Shown here: one piece after another, positions 56,832-64,000 of the stretch | Layout: every line of letters starts with the position of its first letter | Numbering within the stretch: the first letter of the stretch is position 1 | Assembly: GCF_000369625.1 (NCBI RefSeq) | Contig: NZ_KB850113.1 | Span: forward strand, 983,251 to 1,047,250 | From: Acinetobacter variabilis | GTDB taxonomy: Bacteria > Pseudomonadota > Gammaproteobacteria > Pseudomonadales > Moraxellaceae | Reading direction: 5' to 3' | DNA length: 64,000 nucleotides | Program-made: the position numbers and the translations under genes | Notes under the pieces: model-generated | Told to the model about the DNA's origin: nothing | What the model saw: the letters and a program-made list of their open reading frames with translations, nothing else | The model's database searches: none

Positions 56832-57503
56832 ATGATAGATAAAAGTTCATTATCGCTGAAAGCAGCACTTTCCCAGATCAAGGATGGTTCGACCATCATG
56901 ATCGGCGGCTTTGGCACAGCAGGTCAGCCAGCAGAACTGATTGATGGCCTGATCGAACTGGGTATCAAAGATCTGGTGATCGTTAATAATAATGCCGGTA
57001 ATGGTGACTATGGCCTGGCGAAACTGCTGAAGACCGGTGCAGTACGTAAAATCATCTGTTCTTTTCCACGTCAGTCTGACTCCTGGGTATTTGACGAGCT
57101 GTACCGTGCCGGAAAAATCGAACTGGAACTGGTACCTCAGGGCAACCTTGCCTGCCGTATTCAGGCTGCCGGTATGGGCCTAGGTCCAATCTACACGCCG
57201 ACTGGTTTTGGCACCTTGCTGGCGGAAGGCAAACCAACCCTGAATTATGAAGGCAAAGATTACGTTTTAGAAAATCCAATTAAAGCAGACTTTGCCCTGA
57301 TTAAGGCGCATAAAGGCGATCGCTGGGGCAATCTGGTTTACCGTAAATCGGCGCGTAACTTCGGTCCAATCATGGCGATGTCGGCAGATGTGACTATTGC
57401 CCAAGTTGCTGAAGTGGTTGAACTCGGTGAGCTGGATCCGGAACACATCATCACCCCAGGCATCTTTGTTCAACATGTTGTTCAAGTTCAACCGGCACAG
57501 TAA
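56832..57503 (+). CDS. catI: 3-oxoadipate CoA-transferase subunit A
   Basis: The 223 residues contain GGFGTAGQPAELIDGL and the class I CoA-transferase A-chain features (NNNAGNGDYGLA). With the B subunit it transfers CoA from succinyl-CoA to beta-ketoadipate. In Acinetobacter two versions (CatIJ and PcaIJ) exist; location with cat genes favours CatI. Confidence 0.92.
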   Translation: MIDKSSLSLKAALSQIKDGSTIMIGGFGTAGQPAELIDGLIELGIKDLVIVNNNAGNGDYGLAKLLKTGAVRKIICSFPRQSDSWVFDELYRAGKIELELVPQGNLACRIQAAGMGLGPIYTPTGFGTLLAEGKPTLNYEGKDYVLENPIKADFALIKAHKGDRWGNLVYRKSARNFGPIMAMSADVTIAQVAEVVELGELDPEHIITPGIFVQHVVQVQPAQ

Positions 57504-57524
57504 TTACGGATAAGGAGAAGATTG

Positions 57525-58178
57525 ATGAGCTATAACAAACTGACCCGTGACCAGATTGCTGAACGTGTTGCCCAGGACATTCCGGATGGTGCCTATGTCA
57601 ACCTTGGTATTGGCCTGCCGACCAAGATTGCCAGCTATCTACCAGCAGACAAGGATGTTTTCCTGCATTCTGAAAATGGCCTGCTGGCTTTCGGTCCGCC
57701 ACCTGCCAAAGGTGAAGAAGACCCTGAGCTGATTAATGCCGGTAAAGAATTTGTGACCATGCTGACTGGAGGTGCATTTTTCCATCATGGGGATTCTTTC
57801 GCGATGATGCGTGGTGGTCACCTGGACATTGCGGTACTCGGTGCTTTCCAGGTAGCAGCTAATGGTGACCTGGCCAACTGGCATACCGGTGCACCGGATG
57901 CAATTCCTGCTGTCGGTGGCGCGATGGATCTGGCAGTGGGCGCCAAGAAAGTCTTTATTACTACGGATCATGTGACTAAAAAAGGTGAACCAAAGATCGT
58001 GGCTGAACTGATGTATCCAGCCACTGGCCTGAAATGTGTAGACCGTATTTATACCGACCTGTGTGTAATTGATGTCACGGCTGAAGGCATGAAAGTCATT
58101 GAAAAAGTTCAAGGTCTATCATTTGAAGAATTGCAGTCGATGACGGGTGCCAAACTGATTGATGCAACACAAGGTTAA
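57525..58178 (+). CDS. catJ: 3-oxoadipate CoA-transferase subunit B
   Basis: The 217 residues contain the conserved ENGLLAFGPPP with the active glutamate (SENG) and the B-chain opening YVNLGIGLPTKIASYLP. AAGGAG lies 7 bases before ATG 57525; the TTG three bases earlier is unlikely. It follows catI by 21 bases. Confidence 0.92.
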   Translation: MSYNKLTRDQIAERVAQDIPDGAYVNLGIGLPTKIASYLPADKDVFLHSENGLLAFGPPPAKGEEDPELINAGKEFVTMLTGGAFFHHGDSFAMMRGGHLDIAVLGAFQVAANGDLANWHTGAPDAIPAVGGAMDLAVGAKKVFITTDHVTKKGEPKIVAELMYPATGLKCVDRIYTDLCVIDVTAEGMKVIEKVQGLSFEELQSMTGAKLIDATQG

Positions 58179-58195
58179 GTAATAAAGGAAAATTA

Positions 58196-58290
58196 AATCC
58201 CCCTAAATCCCCCTTTTTTCAAAGGGGGACTTTCGAAAATATATGACGAAGCTCTCCTCCCTTTATCAAAGGGAGGTCGAGAGGGATTAG
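58196..58290. repeat. REP-like palindromic repeats between catJ and catF
   Basis: Two related palindromes occur here: CCCCCTTT (58209-58216) / AAAGGGGG (58221-58228), and CCTCCCTTT (58256-58264) / AAAGGGAGG (58268-58276) with ATC between. The lead-in AAATCCCCCTAAATCCCCC and the closing GAGAGGGATT are typical of dispersed intergenic palindromes in Acinetobacter and relatives. A degenerate relative lies after catF. Confidence 0.75.
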
Positions 58291-58309
58291 AGAACTGGAA
58301 ATAGAAACA

Positions 58310-59515
58310 ATGAAAAATGCATATATTATCGATGCCATCCGTACCCCATTCGGCCGCTATGCCGGTGGCCTGGCCCCTGTCCGTGCCGATGACCTGGGTG
58401 CGATTCCGATTAAGGCTTTGATGGAACGTAACCCAAGTATCAACTGGGAAAAAGTGGATGACATCATCTATGGCTGTGCCAACCAGGCTGGTGAAGATAA
58501 CCGCAACGTGGGTCGTATGTCCGCTTTGCTCGCAGGAGTGCCTTATCAGGTACCGGCAACTACGATTAACCGTCTTTGCGGTTCATCACTCGATGCGGTA
58601 GCCATTGCGGCTCGTGCCATTAAAGCCGGTGAAGCCGATCTGATTATGGCTGGTGGTGTGGAATCCATGTCACGTGCACCGCTGGTGATGGGTAAGTCTG
58701 AAACCGCTTATGGCCGTACTCAAAAGCTTGAAGATACTACCATGGGCTGGCGTTTTATCAACCCGAAACTGAAGGAACTGTATGGCGTGGAAACCATGCC
58801 GGAAACTGCGGAAAATGTGGCAGCACAGTTCAATATCAACCGTGAAGATCAAGACAAGTTTGCCCTGACCAGCCAGCAACGTACTGCAGCGGCGCAAGCC
58901 AAAGGTTTCTTTAAAAATGAAATCATTCCGGTAGTTATTCCTCAGCGTAAAGGCGAACCTGTGGTTGTTGATACAGATGAACATCCACGTGCTTCTACGA
59001 CATTAGAAGGTTTAACTAAGCTAAAACCAGTTGTAAAAGCGGATGGTACGGTGACTGCCGGCAATGCTTCTGGCATTAACGATGGTGCAGCGGCACTCCT
59101 GATTGCCTCTGATGAAGCTGTTGCTGAATATGGCCTAGAAGTGCGTGCCAAAATTATTGGCTCAACGGTTGTCGGTGTTGAACCACGCATTATGGGCTTT
59201 GGTCCGGCACCAGCGATTAAAAAGCTACTGGCCCAGACCGGTTTGACACTAGATCAGATGGATGTCATTGAACTGAATGAAGCCTTTGCTGCACAGGCCT
59301 TAGCCGTGACCCGTGACCTTGACCTTCCAGATGATGCTGCCCATGTAAACCCGAATGGCGGTGCCATTGCCATTGGCCATCCACTCGGTGCTTCCGGTGC
59401 CCGTCTGGTGACAACCGCACTGAACCAGCTGGAACAGACTGGCGGGAAATATGCTCTCTGCTCTATGTGCATTGGCGTAGGTCAAGGTATCGCGCTGATT
59501 ATTGAACGTGTTTAA
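58310..59515 (+). CDS. catF: 3-oxoadipyl-CoA thiolase
   Basis: This 401-residue thiolase has C90 ([11 protein letters not shown]), the histidine in [14 protein letters not shown] and the second cysteine in [10 protein letters not shown]. It splits beta-ketoadipyl-CoA into succinyl-CoA and acetyl-CoA, the end of the pathway. The product would also be called PcaF; location favours CatF. Confidence 0.93.
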   Translation: MKNAYIIDAIRTPFGRYAGGLAPVRADDLGAIPIKALMERNPSINWEKVDDIIYGCANQAGEDNRNVGRMSALLAGVPYQVPATTINRLCGSSLDAVAIAARAIKAGEADLIMAGGVESMSRAPLVMGKSETAYGRTQKLEDTTMGWRFINPKLKELYGVETMPETAENVAAQFNINREDQDKFALTSQQRTAAAQAKGFFKNEIIPVVIPQRKGEPVVVDTDEHPRASTTLEGLTKLKPVVKADGTVTAGNASGINDGAAALLIASDEAVAEYGLEVRAKIIGSTVVGVEPRIMGFGPAPAIKKLLAQTGLTLDQMDVIELNEAFAAQALAVTRDLDLPDDAAHVNPNGGAIAIGHPLGASGARLVTTALNQLEQTGGKYALCSMCIGVGQGIALIIERV

Positions 59516-59520
59516 AAAAT

Positions 59521-59580
59521 CCCTCCTAACCTCCCTTTCTTGCACAAGGCTTAAGCAGTGCTTATGCCTTGTTCAGGGAA
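59521..59580 (+). repeat. Degenerate repeat and hairpin between catF and catD
   Basis: CCCTCCTAACCTCCCTTT resembles the repeat lead-in at 58196. It is followed by a hairpin with two stems, ACAAGGC (59544-59550) / GCCTTGT (59566-59572) and TAAGC / GCTTA, around AGT. It lies inside the cat gene run. Confidence 0.6.
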
Positions 59581-59612
59581 GAACTTTTAGAAGGAAATAA
59601 AAGGAATAACAA

Positions 59613-60392
59613 ATGCCAACATTTACATCAAATGATGCCCAGATTAATTACCAGACTTTTGGGGATGCCAACAAACCTGCCTTGATATTTTCCAACTCAC
59701 TGGGTACCAAATACAGCATGTGGCAGCCACAGATTGAACATTTCCAGCAGGATCATTACGTAATCTGCTATGACACCCGTGGTCATGGTGCATCATCTGC
59801 ACCACAAGGCCCATATAGCTTGGAACAGTTGGGTCAGGATGTCGTGAATCTTCTGGATCATTTGAATATTGCAAAAGTAGCATTCTGTGGTATTTCTATG
59901 GGTGGCTTAACCGGTCAATGGTTGGCGATTCATAAGCCAGAACTTTTTAGCCACGTGATTGTCTGCAATACTGCAGCCAAAATTGGCCAGGAACAGGCAT
60001 GGCAAGACCGTGCTGCGCTTGTCTGTGAGCAAGGTCTTGCTCCGATTGCTGCAACTGCGGCATTACGCTGGTTTACCGATCCCTTTATCCAGAGCAACCC
60101 GGCAGTCGTTGCAGAACTTTCAAACGACCTCGGAGCTGGCAGCCCAGAAGGCTATGCAAACTGCTGTGAAGCTCTGGCTAAGGCGGATGTCCGCGAACAA
60201 CTTAGCAGCATTCAAATCCCTGTGCTGATTATTGCGGGTCAGCAGGATCCTGTGACGACTGTTGCAGATGGCCAGTTTATGCAGCAACGTATTGCGAATA
60301 GCCGGTTGTTTGAAATTAATGCTTCGCATATTTCCAATATTGAACAGCCGGAAGCCTTTAATCAGGCCGTACAAACTTTTCTTGCTGCTTAA
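59613..60392 (+). CDS. catD: 3-oxoadipate enol-lactonase
   Basis: This 259-residue alpha/beta hydrolase has the nucleophile S95 in CGISMGG, an oxyanion region (FSNSLGTKYSMW) and a C-terminal histidine (NASHISNIEQP). It hydrolyses beta-ketoadipate enol-lactone. It is the last gene of the run. Confidence 0.93.
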   Translation: MPTFTSNDAQINYQTFGDANKPALIFSNSLGTKYSMWQPQIEHFQQDHYVICYDTRGHGASSAPQGPYSLEQLGQDVVNLLDHLNIAKVAFCGISMGGLTGQWLAIHKPELFSHVIVCNTAAKIGQEQAWQDRAALVCEQGLAPIAATAALRWFTDPFIQSNPAVVAELSNDLGAGSPEGYANCCEALAKADVREQLSSIQIPVLIIAGQQDPVTTVADGQFMQQRIANSRLFEINASHISNIEQPEAFNQAVQTFLAA

Positions 60393-60404
60393 ATTTATTC
60401 TTAT

Positions 60405-60435
60405 AAAAAAGCCACGATATATCGTGGCTTTTCTT
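60405..60435. terminator. Bidirectional terminator after catD
   Basis: GCCACGAT (60411-60418) pairs with ATCGTGGC (60421-60428), flanked by A and T runs. It separates the convergent catD and EamA genes. Confidence 0.88.
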
Positions 60436-60442
60436 TTATTCG

Positions 60443-61330
60443 TTAAGCCCAGATCACCAGCATCGCTGCAATCACCACCAATCCCAAGCCCCAATGCTCG
60501 GCACGCGCCAGTTTTTCTTTAAAGAAATAAGCTGAAATCAGCAAACTGAACAGGATTTCGATTTGTCCCAAGGTTTTCACGATTGGCACGCTCATCATAC
60601 TCATGGCGGTAAACCACCCAAGGGAGGCCATAAAGCTGCAGAAGCTGACTTTAAACGTAAGTCCCAAACGTTGCCACATGGCAACTAAGGTTGTGCGGCT
60701 AAACAAGCTTAAATAGATCAGCATACTGATACACTGGAAACCAATCACTGAAATCAGTACCCATGAAGCACGATGCACAGTTGGCAACATCGGTAGTTCC
60801 AGACTAGCTTCACGTACCAAGAGTGAAGTAATAGCAAAGCTCAAACCACTTCCGATTCCGGTGGCTAAAGTCTTGGTGGATAAACCAGTGATCTGATTGC
60901 CCTTACTCAGCAGGAATACCGCATAACCGCCGATCAGCACACCGATCCATGCCAGTGCAGAAAGATGATCTGACAGGAAAATCACTCCGATAATGGCTGC
61001 CAGAATCGCTTCACTTTTTGCCAGTCCAACGCCAATCGCATAATTTTTCTGTTTAAACAGCTGCACCATCAAGGCGGTTGCCAGAATCTGGCTGATACCG
61101 GCAATCAGAATATAGATCCAATACTTCGGGGTAAAATGCACTACACTTTCTACCGGTTTGAAGTGGTATAAAGTCGCGATATAAAGTCCAGCCAGAGGCA
61201 ATCCAAACAGGAAACGCGCCAGCGTCACGCCCCAGATATCGACAGTGGTACTGAGCTGTTTTTGAAAGGCATTTCGCCAGGCCTGCATAAATGCAGCCAT
61301 TAAAGTAAAGAAAACCCAGCTGATTGCCAT
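60443..61330 (-). CDS. EamA/DMT-family transporter
   Basis: The 295 residues form ten membrane helices in two EamA repeats (AFMQAWRNAFQKQLS near the start, VPIVKTLGQIEILFSLLISAYFFKEKL near the end). DMT transporters export or import metabolites; the substrate is unknown. It is convergent with catD. Confidence 0.85.
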   Translation of the reverse strand: MAISWVFFTLMAAFMQAWRNAFQKQLSTTVDIWGVTLARFLFGLPLAGLYIATLYHFKPVESVVHFTPKYWIYILIAGISQILATALMVQLFKQKNYAIGVGLAKSEAILAAIIGVIFLSDHLSALAWIGVLIGGYAVFLLSKGNQITGLSTKTLATGIGSGLSFAITSLLVREASLELPMLPTVHRASWVLISVIGFQCISMLIYLSLFSRTTLVAMWQRLGLTFKVSFCSFMASLGWFTAMSMMSVPIVKTLGQIEILFSLLISAYFFKEKLARAEHWGLGLVVIAAMLVIWA

Positions 61331-61960
61331 ACCCTGATCATTAATGCCGTAAAAGTGAATTAATTCTATGCCTTAGTACAATCTATGACTAATTAAAAAT
61401 GATATAATGGCTAATAGCTAAAAGTTTAATTTTCTAATTCAAAAATAATTAAAATTTATCAGTTTAATAAGGGTGAAATTGATTTCTCAGATTCCAACTA
61501 TGCTTAAAAAATAAGAAAGTAACTCCTCATCTTTGATTAACTTATAATAAAAGGCTCTTCTATTTTAAGAGACCGAAGATGTTTCATCAGTATACCAATT
61601 AGGTTTTATGAAAAACGTTATTCAATCAATTTTTTTCAATAATTTTTGATCTCTAATTTTTTATAGTTTGCATTATTCAGTTTTTTTTAAATTGATACTC
61701 TCGTTTTTATTTAAGAAAAAAATACATAAGTCAGTTCATCGGTTTTTTTATTTCTGTCAGCTTTTCTTCTATAAACAGTCACTAAACTATAATCTAATGA
61801 ATAATCGATCACATGCATTTTACAATTAATCAACATAGTGTTTTTTAAGAAATTTTTATGATGAATTTTTAAACAGGATAAAATTCCGCAATGCAATCTG
61901 AATATAAATTACAGAGTTTCAGCAATCCATTGTAATTCATTCATTTCGCAGGGAGTATCG
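61331..61960. other. AT-rich intergenic region without recognised gene
   Basis: These 630 bases are very AT-rich and contain only short frames with no ribosome sites or family resemblance. Promoters of the EamA gene and of the metallopeptidase gene must lie here. I see no repeat, RNA gene or mobile-element end. Confidence 0.6.
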
Positions 61961-63049
61961 ATGAAATATTTTGAATGTCCAGTTTGCGAAAAGCAGATCT
62001 TTTTCGCCAAATTCGTATGTGATCACTGCCTTTCCTCTATCGGCTATATCGCCTCCGAAAAAGAAATGACGACATTTAAAAAGCTGAATGCTCAGGAGTG
62101 GGTTCCGGTTGCTAAAAAGTATCAACATTCCCGTTATAAACCTTGTTATAACTATACCCATCATCAGGTATGTAACTGGATGATCCCTGCAGATGATGAG
62201 GAAGATTTTTGCGAATCCTGCCAGCTGACTCATGTAATTCCAAATCTGGAAAATGCCGAAAACATGATTTACTGGTATCGGCTGGAGGAAGCCAAACGCC
62301 GTTTTCTGTATCTGACCCAACGTATGAACATTATGCCTCGTCCAAAACATTCGGATGATGATCCATTGGGTTTGCGTTTTGATTTTCTTCTTCCTGAAAA
62401 AGACAAGCCAGTACTTACCGGCCATGCCAATGGTGTAATTACCTTAAATGCCTTTGAGGCCGATGTGGTTTATCGTGAAACCACCCGGGTCAATATGGGT
62501 GAAAACTACAGAACCTTATTAGGGCATTTTCGTCATGAAAGTGGGCATTTTTATTTTAATCTCATCCAGCACCTACATCCGGAATTACTGGATGAACTTC
62601 GCCATTATTTTGGGGATGAGCGGCAAAATTATAGTGAAGCACTAGAGAGGCACTATAATCAGGGTGCGCCTATTAACTGGCATGAAAAATATATTAGTCC
62701 CTATGCCACCGCACACCCGTGGGAAGACTGGGCTGAAACCTGGTCGCATTATCTGCATATCATGGAAACGCTGGAAACGGCATTTTATGCTGGCTTACGC
62801 GTGGAAGGTAATGGCCGAAATCTGGCCAGTATGGACTTTAAAGAATGCCCGATTGGTGGACAGGATTTTGAACATATCCTGGAAAACTGGGTCACCCTGA
62901 CCTTTAATTTAAATGCCTTAAACCGCAGTATGGGTCTGGAGGATGCTTACCCCTTTAAGCTGACTGAAGCTGTGAAAGATAAACTGCGTTTCATTCATCG
63001 GCATATATTGGATAAAGTCTTTAATAACCCACGTCTGATTCAGAACTAA
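61961..63049 (+). CDS. Zinc-ribbon and zinc metallopeptidase-like protein
   Basis: This 362-residue protein begins with a zinc ribbon (C6, C9, C20, C23; a second cysteine group at C62, C71, C84, C87). The remainder carries a gluzincin-like motif H192-E-S-G-H196 (GHFRHESGHFYFN) and is rich in aromatic residues. It fits the putative zinc-binding metallopeptidase family, for which no substrate is known. AGGGAG lies 7 bases before the ATG. Confidence 0.82.
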   Translation: MKYFECPVCEKQIFFAKFVCDHCLSSIGYIASEKEMTTFKKLNAQEWVPVAKKYQHSRYKPCYNYTHHQVCNWMIPADDEEDFCESCQLTHVIPNLENAENMIYWYRLEEAKRRFLYLTQRMNIMPRPKHSDDDPLGLRFDFLLPEKDKPVLTGHANGVITLNAFEADVVYRETTRVNMGENYRTLLGHFRHESGHFYFNLIQHLHPELLDELRHYFGDERQNYSEALERHYNQGAPINWHEKYISPYATAHPWEDWAETWSHYLHIMETLETAFYAGLRVEGNGRNLASMDFKECPIGGQDFEHILENWVTLTFNLNALNRSMGLEDAYPFKLTEAVKDKLRFIHRHILDKVFNNPRLIQN

Positions 63050-63070
63050 AATATTTATCTAATACAATAT

Positions 63071-63100
63071 AAATAAAGCCCGTGATCCACAGGCTTTATT
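63071..63100 (+). terminator. Terminator after the metallopeptidase-like gene
   Basis: AATAAAGCC (63071-63079) pairs with GGCTTTATT (63092-63100) and is followed by TT. It ends just before the IS3-family element. Confidence 0.7.
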
Positions 63101-63154
63101 TTGGGCTTAATTGTCCCGTCCTGAAATAAGTTTACACCTTAAGAGACTTATTTT

Positions 63155-63544
63155 ATGGAACATGCACAAGAACAACGAGTTAAACGCACACAACGTGATT
63201 ATAGCTTCGCCTTTAAAATGATGGTTGTACATGAAGTAGAAAAAGGGCAAATTACTTATAAACAAGCTCAGGCAAAATATGGTATTCAAGGAAGATCAAC
63301 TGTGCTGGTATGGTTACGCAAGCACGGACAACAGGACTGGACTTCGAATATGCCGACTTCTTCTAAACGCCAATTAACCCCCCAACAACGAATCCGCCAA
63401 TTAGAAAAGCAGTTAGCCGCAGAAAAGCTTAAAACTGAATTTATTCAGGATGTGATTTATCACATTGATAAAGAATGTGGGACTGATCTTGGAAAAAAGT
63501 ATACCGAGCACGTTTCAAAGATTGGCAAAGCCAAAGAAGACTAA
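63155..63544 (+). CDS. IS3-family transposase OrfA
   Basis: The 129 residues contain a helix-turn-helix (YKQAQAKYGIQGRSTVLVWLRKHG) and a leucine-zipper-like stretch (RIRQLEKQLAAEKLKTEFI). A slippery heptamer A-AAA-AAG lies at 63493-63499 in the correct frame for a -1 shift into orfB. Confidence 0.9.
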   Translation: MEHAQEQRVKRTQRDYSFAFKMMVVHEVEKGQITYKQAQAKYGIQGRSTVLVWLRKHGQQDWTSNMPTSSKRQLTPQQRIRQLEKQLAAEKLKTEFIQDVIYHIDKECGTDLGKKYTEHVSKIGKAKED

Positions 63545-64000
63545 GCGTTTCACGTTATTGTCAGTGGTTGGGAATCACCCGACAAGCTTATTATCAAGCA
63601 GAAAAACGTGCTCAAATGACTGCACAAGCAACTGAACAAATACTTGAGTTGGTTATGGAATATCGTTGTCTCATGCCAAGTATCGGAACACGTAAGCTGT
63701 ATTGGCTTATTAAAGGCAAATTGTTGCAGCGTGGTTTAAAGTGTGGACGGGATCAGTTATTTAAAATATTGAAAGAGCATAATTTATTGATTCGCCCCAA
63801 GCGTCGCTATACAAAAACTACGGATAGCAAGCATTGGATGAAGAAGCATCCAAATTTATTAAAGGATTATTCAGCAGTGCAAGCCAACGAAGTCTTTGTT
63901 AGTGATATTACTTATGTTGAGAGTGCTGAAGGCGTACATTATTTATCCTTAGTGACAGATGCTTATACCCGTCAGATTAAAGGTTATAAGTTATCGAATG
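63493..64000 (+). CDS. IS3-family transposase OrfB (integrase core), partial
   Basis: The -1 frame relative to orfA is open from the slippery site to the window end (VSRYCQWLGITRQAYYQAEKR ...). It includes the start of the DDE core (VFVSDITYVESAEGVHYLSLVTD, first aspartate). Expression would need the -1 frameshift at 63493-63499 and would give the OrfAB transposase. The 3' end lies outside the window. Confidence 0.88.

Larger units (their letters stand above)
63112..64000 (+). mobile_element. IS3-family insertion sequence, left part (cut by window end)
   Basis: The element starts at TGTCCCGTCCTGAAATAAG (63112), with the TG end usual for IS3, and continues to the end of the window. It carries orfA and the beginning of orfB. 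The right end and target duplication are not visible. Confidence 0.85.

Noticed and set aside
61711..61896. Short minus-strand frame of 61 codons
   Set aside because: It is AT-rich by chance, has no ribosome site and no family resemblance.

Overview
The window looks like chromosomal DNA of an Acinetobacter species (gamma-proteobacteria, roughly 40% GC). Pointers to this genus are a bifunctional HAD-MtlD mannitol-1-phosphate dehydrogenase/phosphatase, a DcaP-type porin, a BenM regulator with its three-part ATAC/ATTC-N7-GTAT sites, and a beta-ketoadipate pathway with cat/ben gene sets. I could run no database search, so the species is not named.

Layout. 1-2.6 kb: the end of an IclR regulator and an OsmC-YcaO fusion. 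2.9-10.5 kb: a TorF-like porin and the osmoprotection locus betIBA / betT, divergent around a perfect 20-bp BetI-type palindrome, plus a MarC-family protein. 10.6-12.8 kb: a TonB-dependent receptor. 13.6-36.4 kb: a large nitrogen locus. It holds a NasT/NasS-like pair, an ABC transporter (permease, ATPase, separately placed lipoprotein binding protein), a 2OG-Fe(II) dioxygenase, an unrecognised 293-residue protein, an SMR transporter, allophanate hydrolase, a NikR-like regulator, a guanidine (urea-type) carboxylase and two DUF1989 proteins. The mtlD gene lies inside this stretch. A defence-like block (RelE/antitoxin pair and a STAND NTPase split by an IS5-type element with a 9-bp target duplication) sits between the two halves.

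The central reading is guanidine assimilation. A guanidine-I (ykkC) riboswitch precedes the carboxylase operon, and a guanidine-II (mini-ykkC) element with two ACGA-loop hairpins precedes the dioxygenase. Five sigma-54 type promoters (TGGCAcg-N4-ttGCa spacing) lie before the NasTS-like genes, the ABC operon, the NikR-like/atzF operon, the carboxylase operon and an untranslated structured leader or small RNA. Nitrogen limitation (sigma-54, probably NtrC) would supply transcription and guanidine would license translation. The dioxygenase and its translationally coupled partner are not part of the standard pathway. I propose that they release guanidine from a larger guanidino compound.

36.6-44.2 kb: a HAD phosphatase, a small lipoprotein, a fatty-acid desaturase with its ferredoxin reductase, an acyl-CoA ligase, a small membrane protein and a MocR regulator. 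44.2-60.4 kb: benzoate/catechol catabolism, with a DcaP-like porin, BenK, an IS5-family element, BenM, and then one long co-directional run catB-catC-catA-benABCD-benE-catIJFD. Together these take benzoate to succinyl-CoA and acetyl-CoA. 60.4-64 kb: an EamA transporter, a zinc metallopeptidase-like protein, and the left part of an IS3-family element with a -1 frameshift signal, cut off by the window end.
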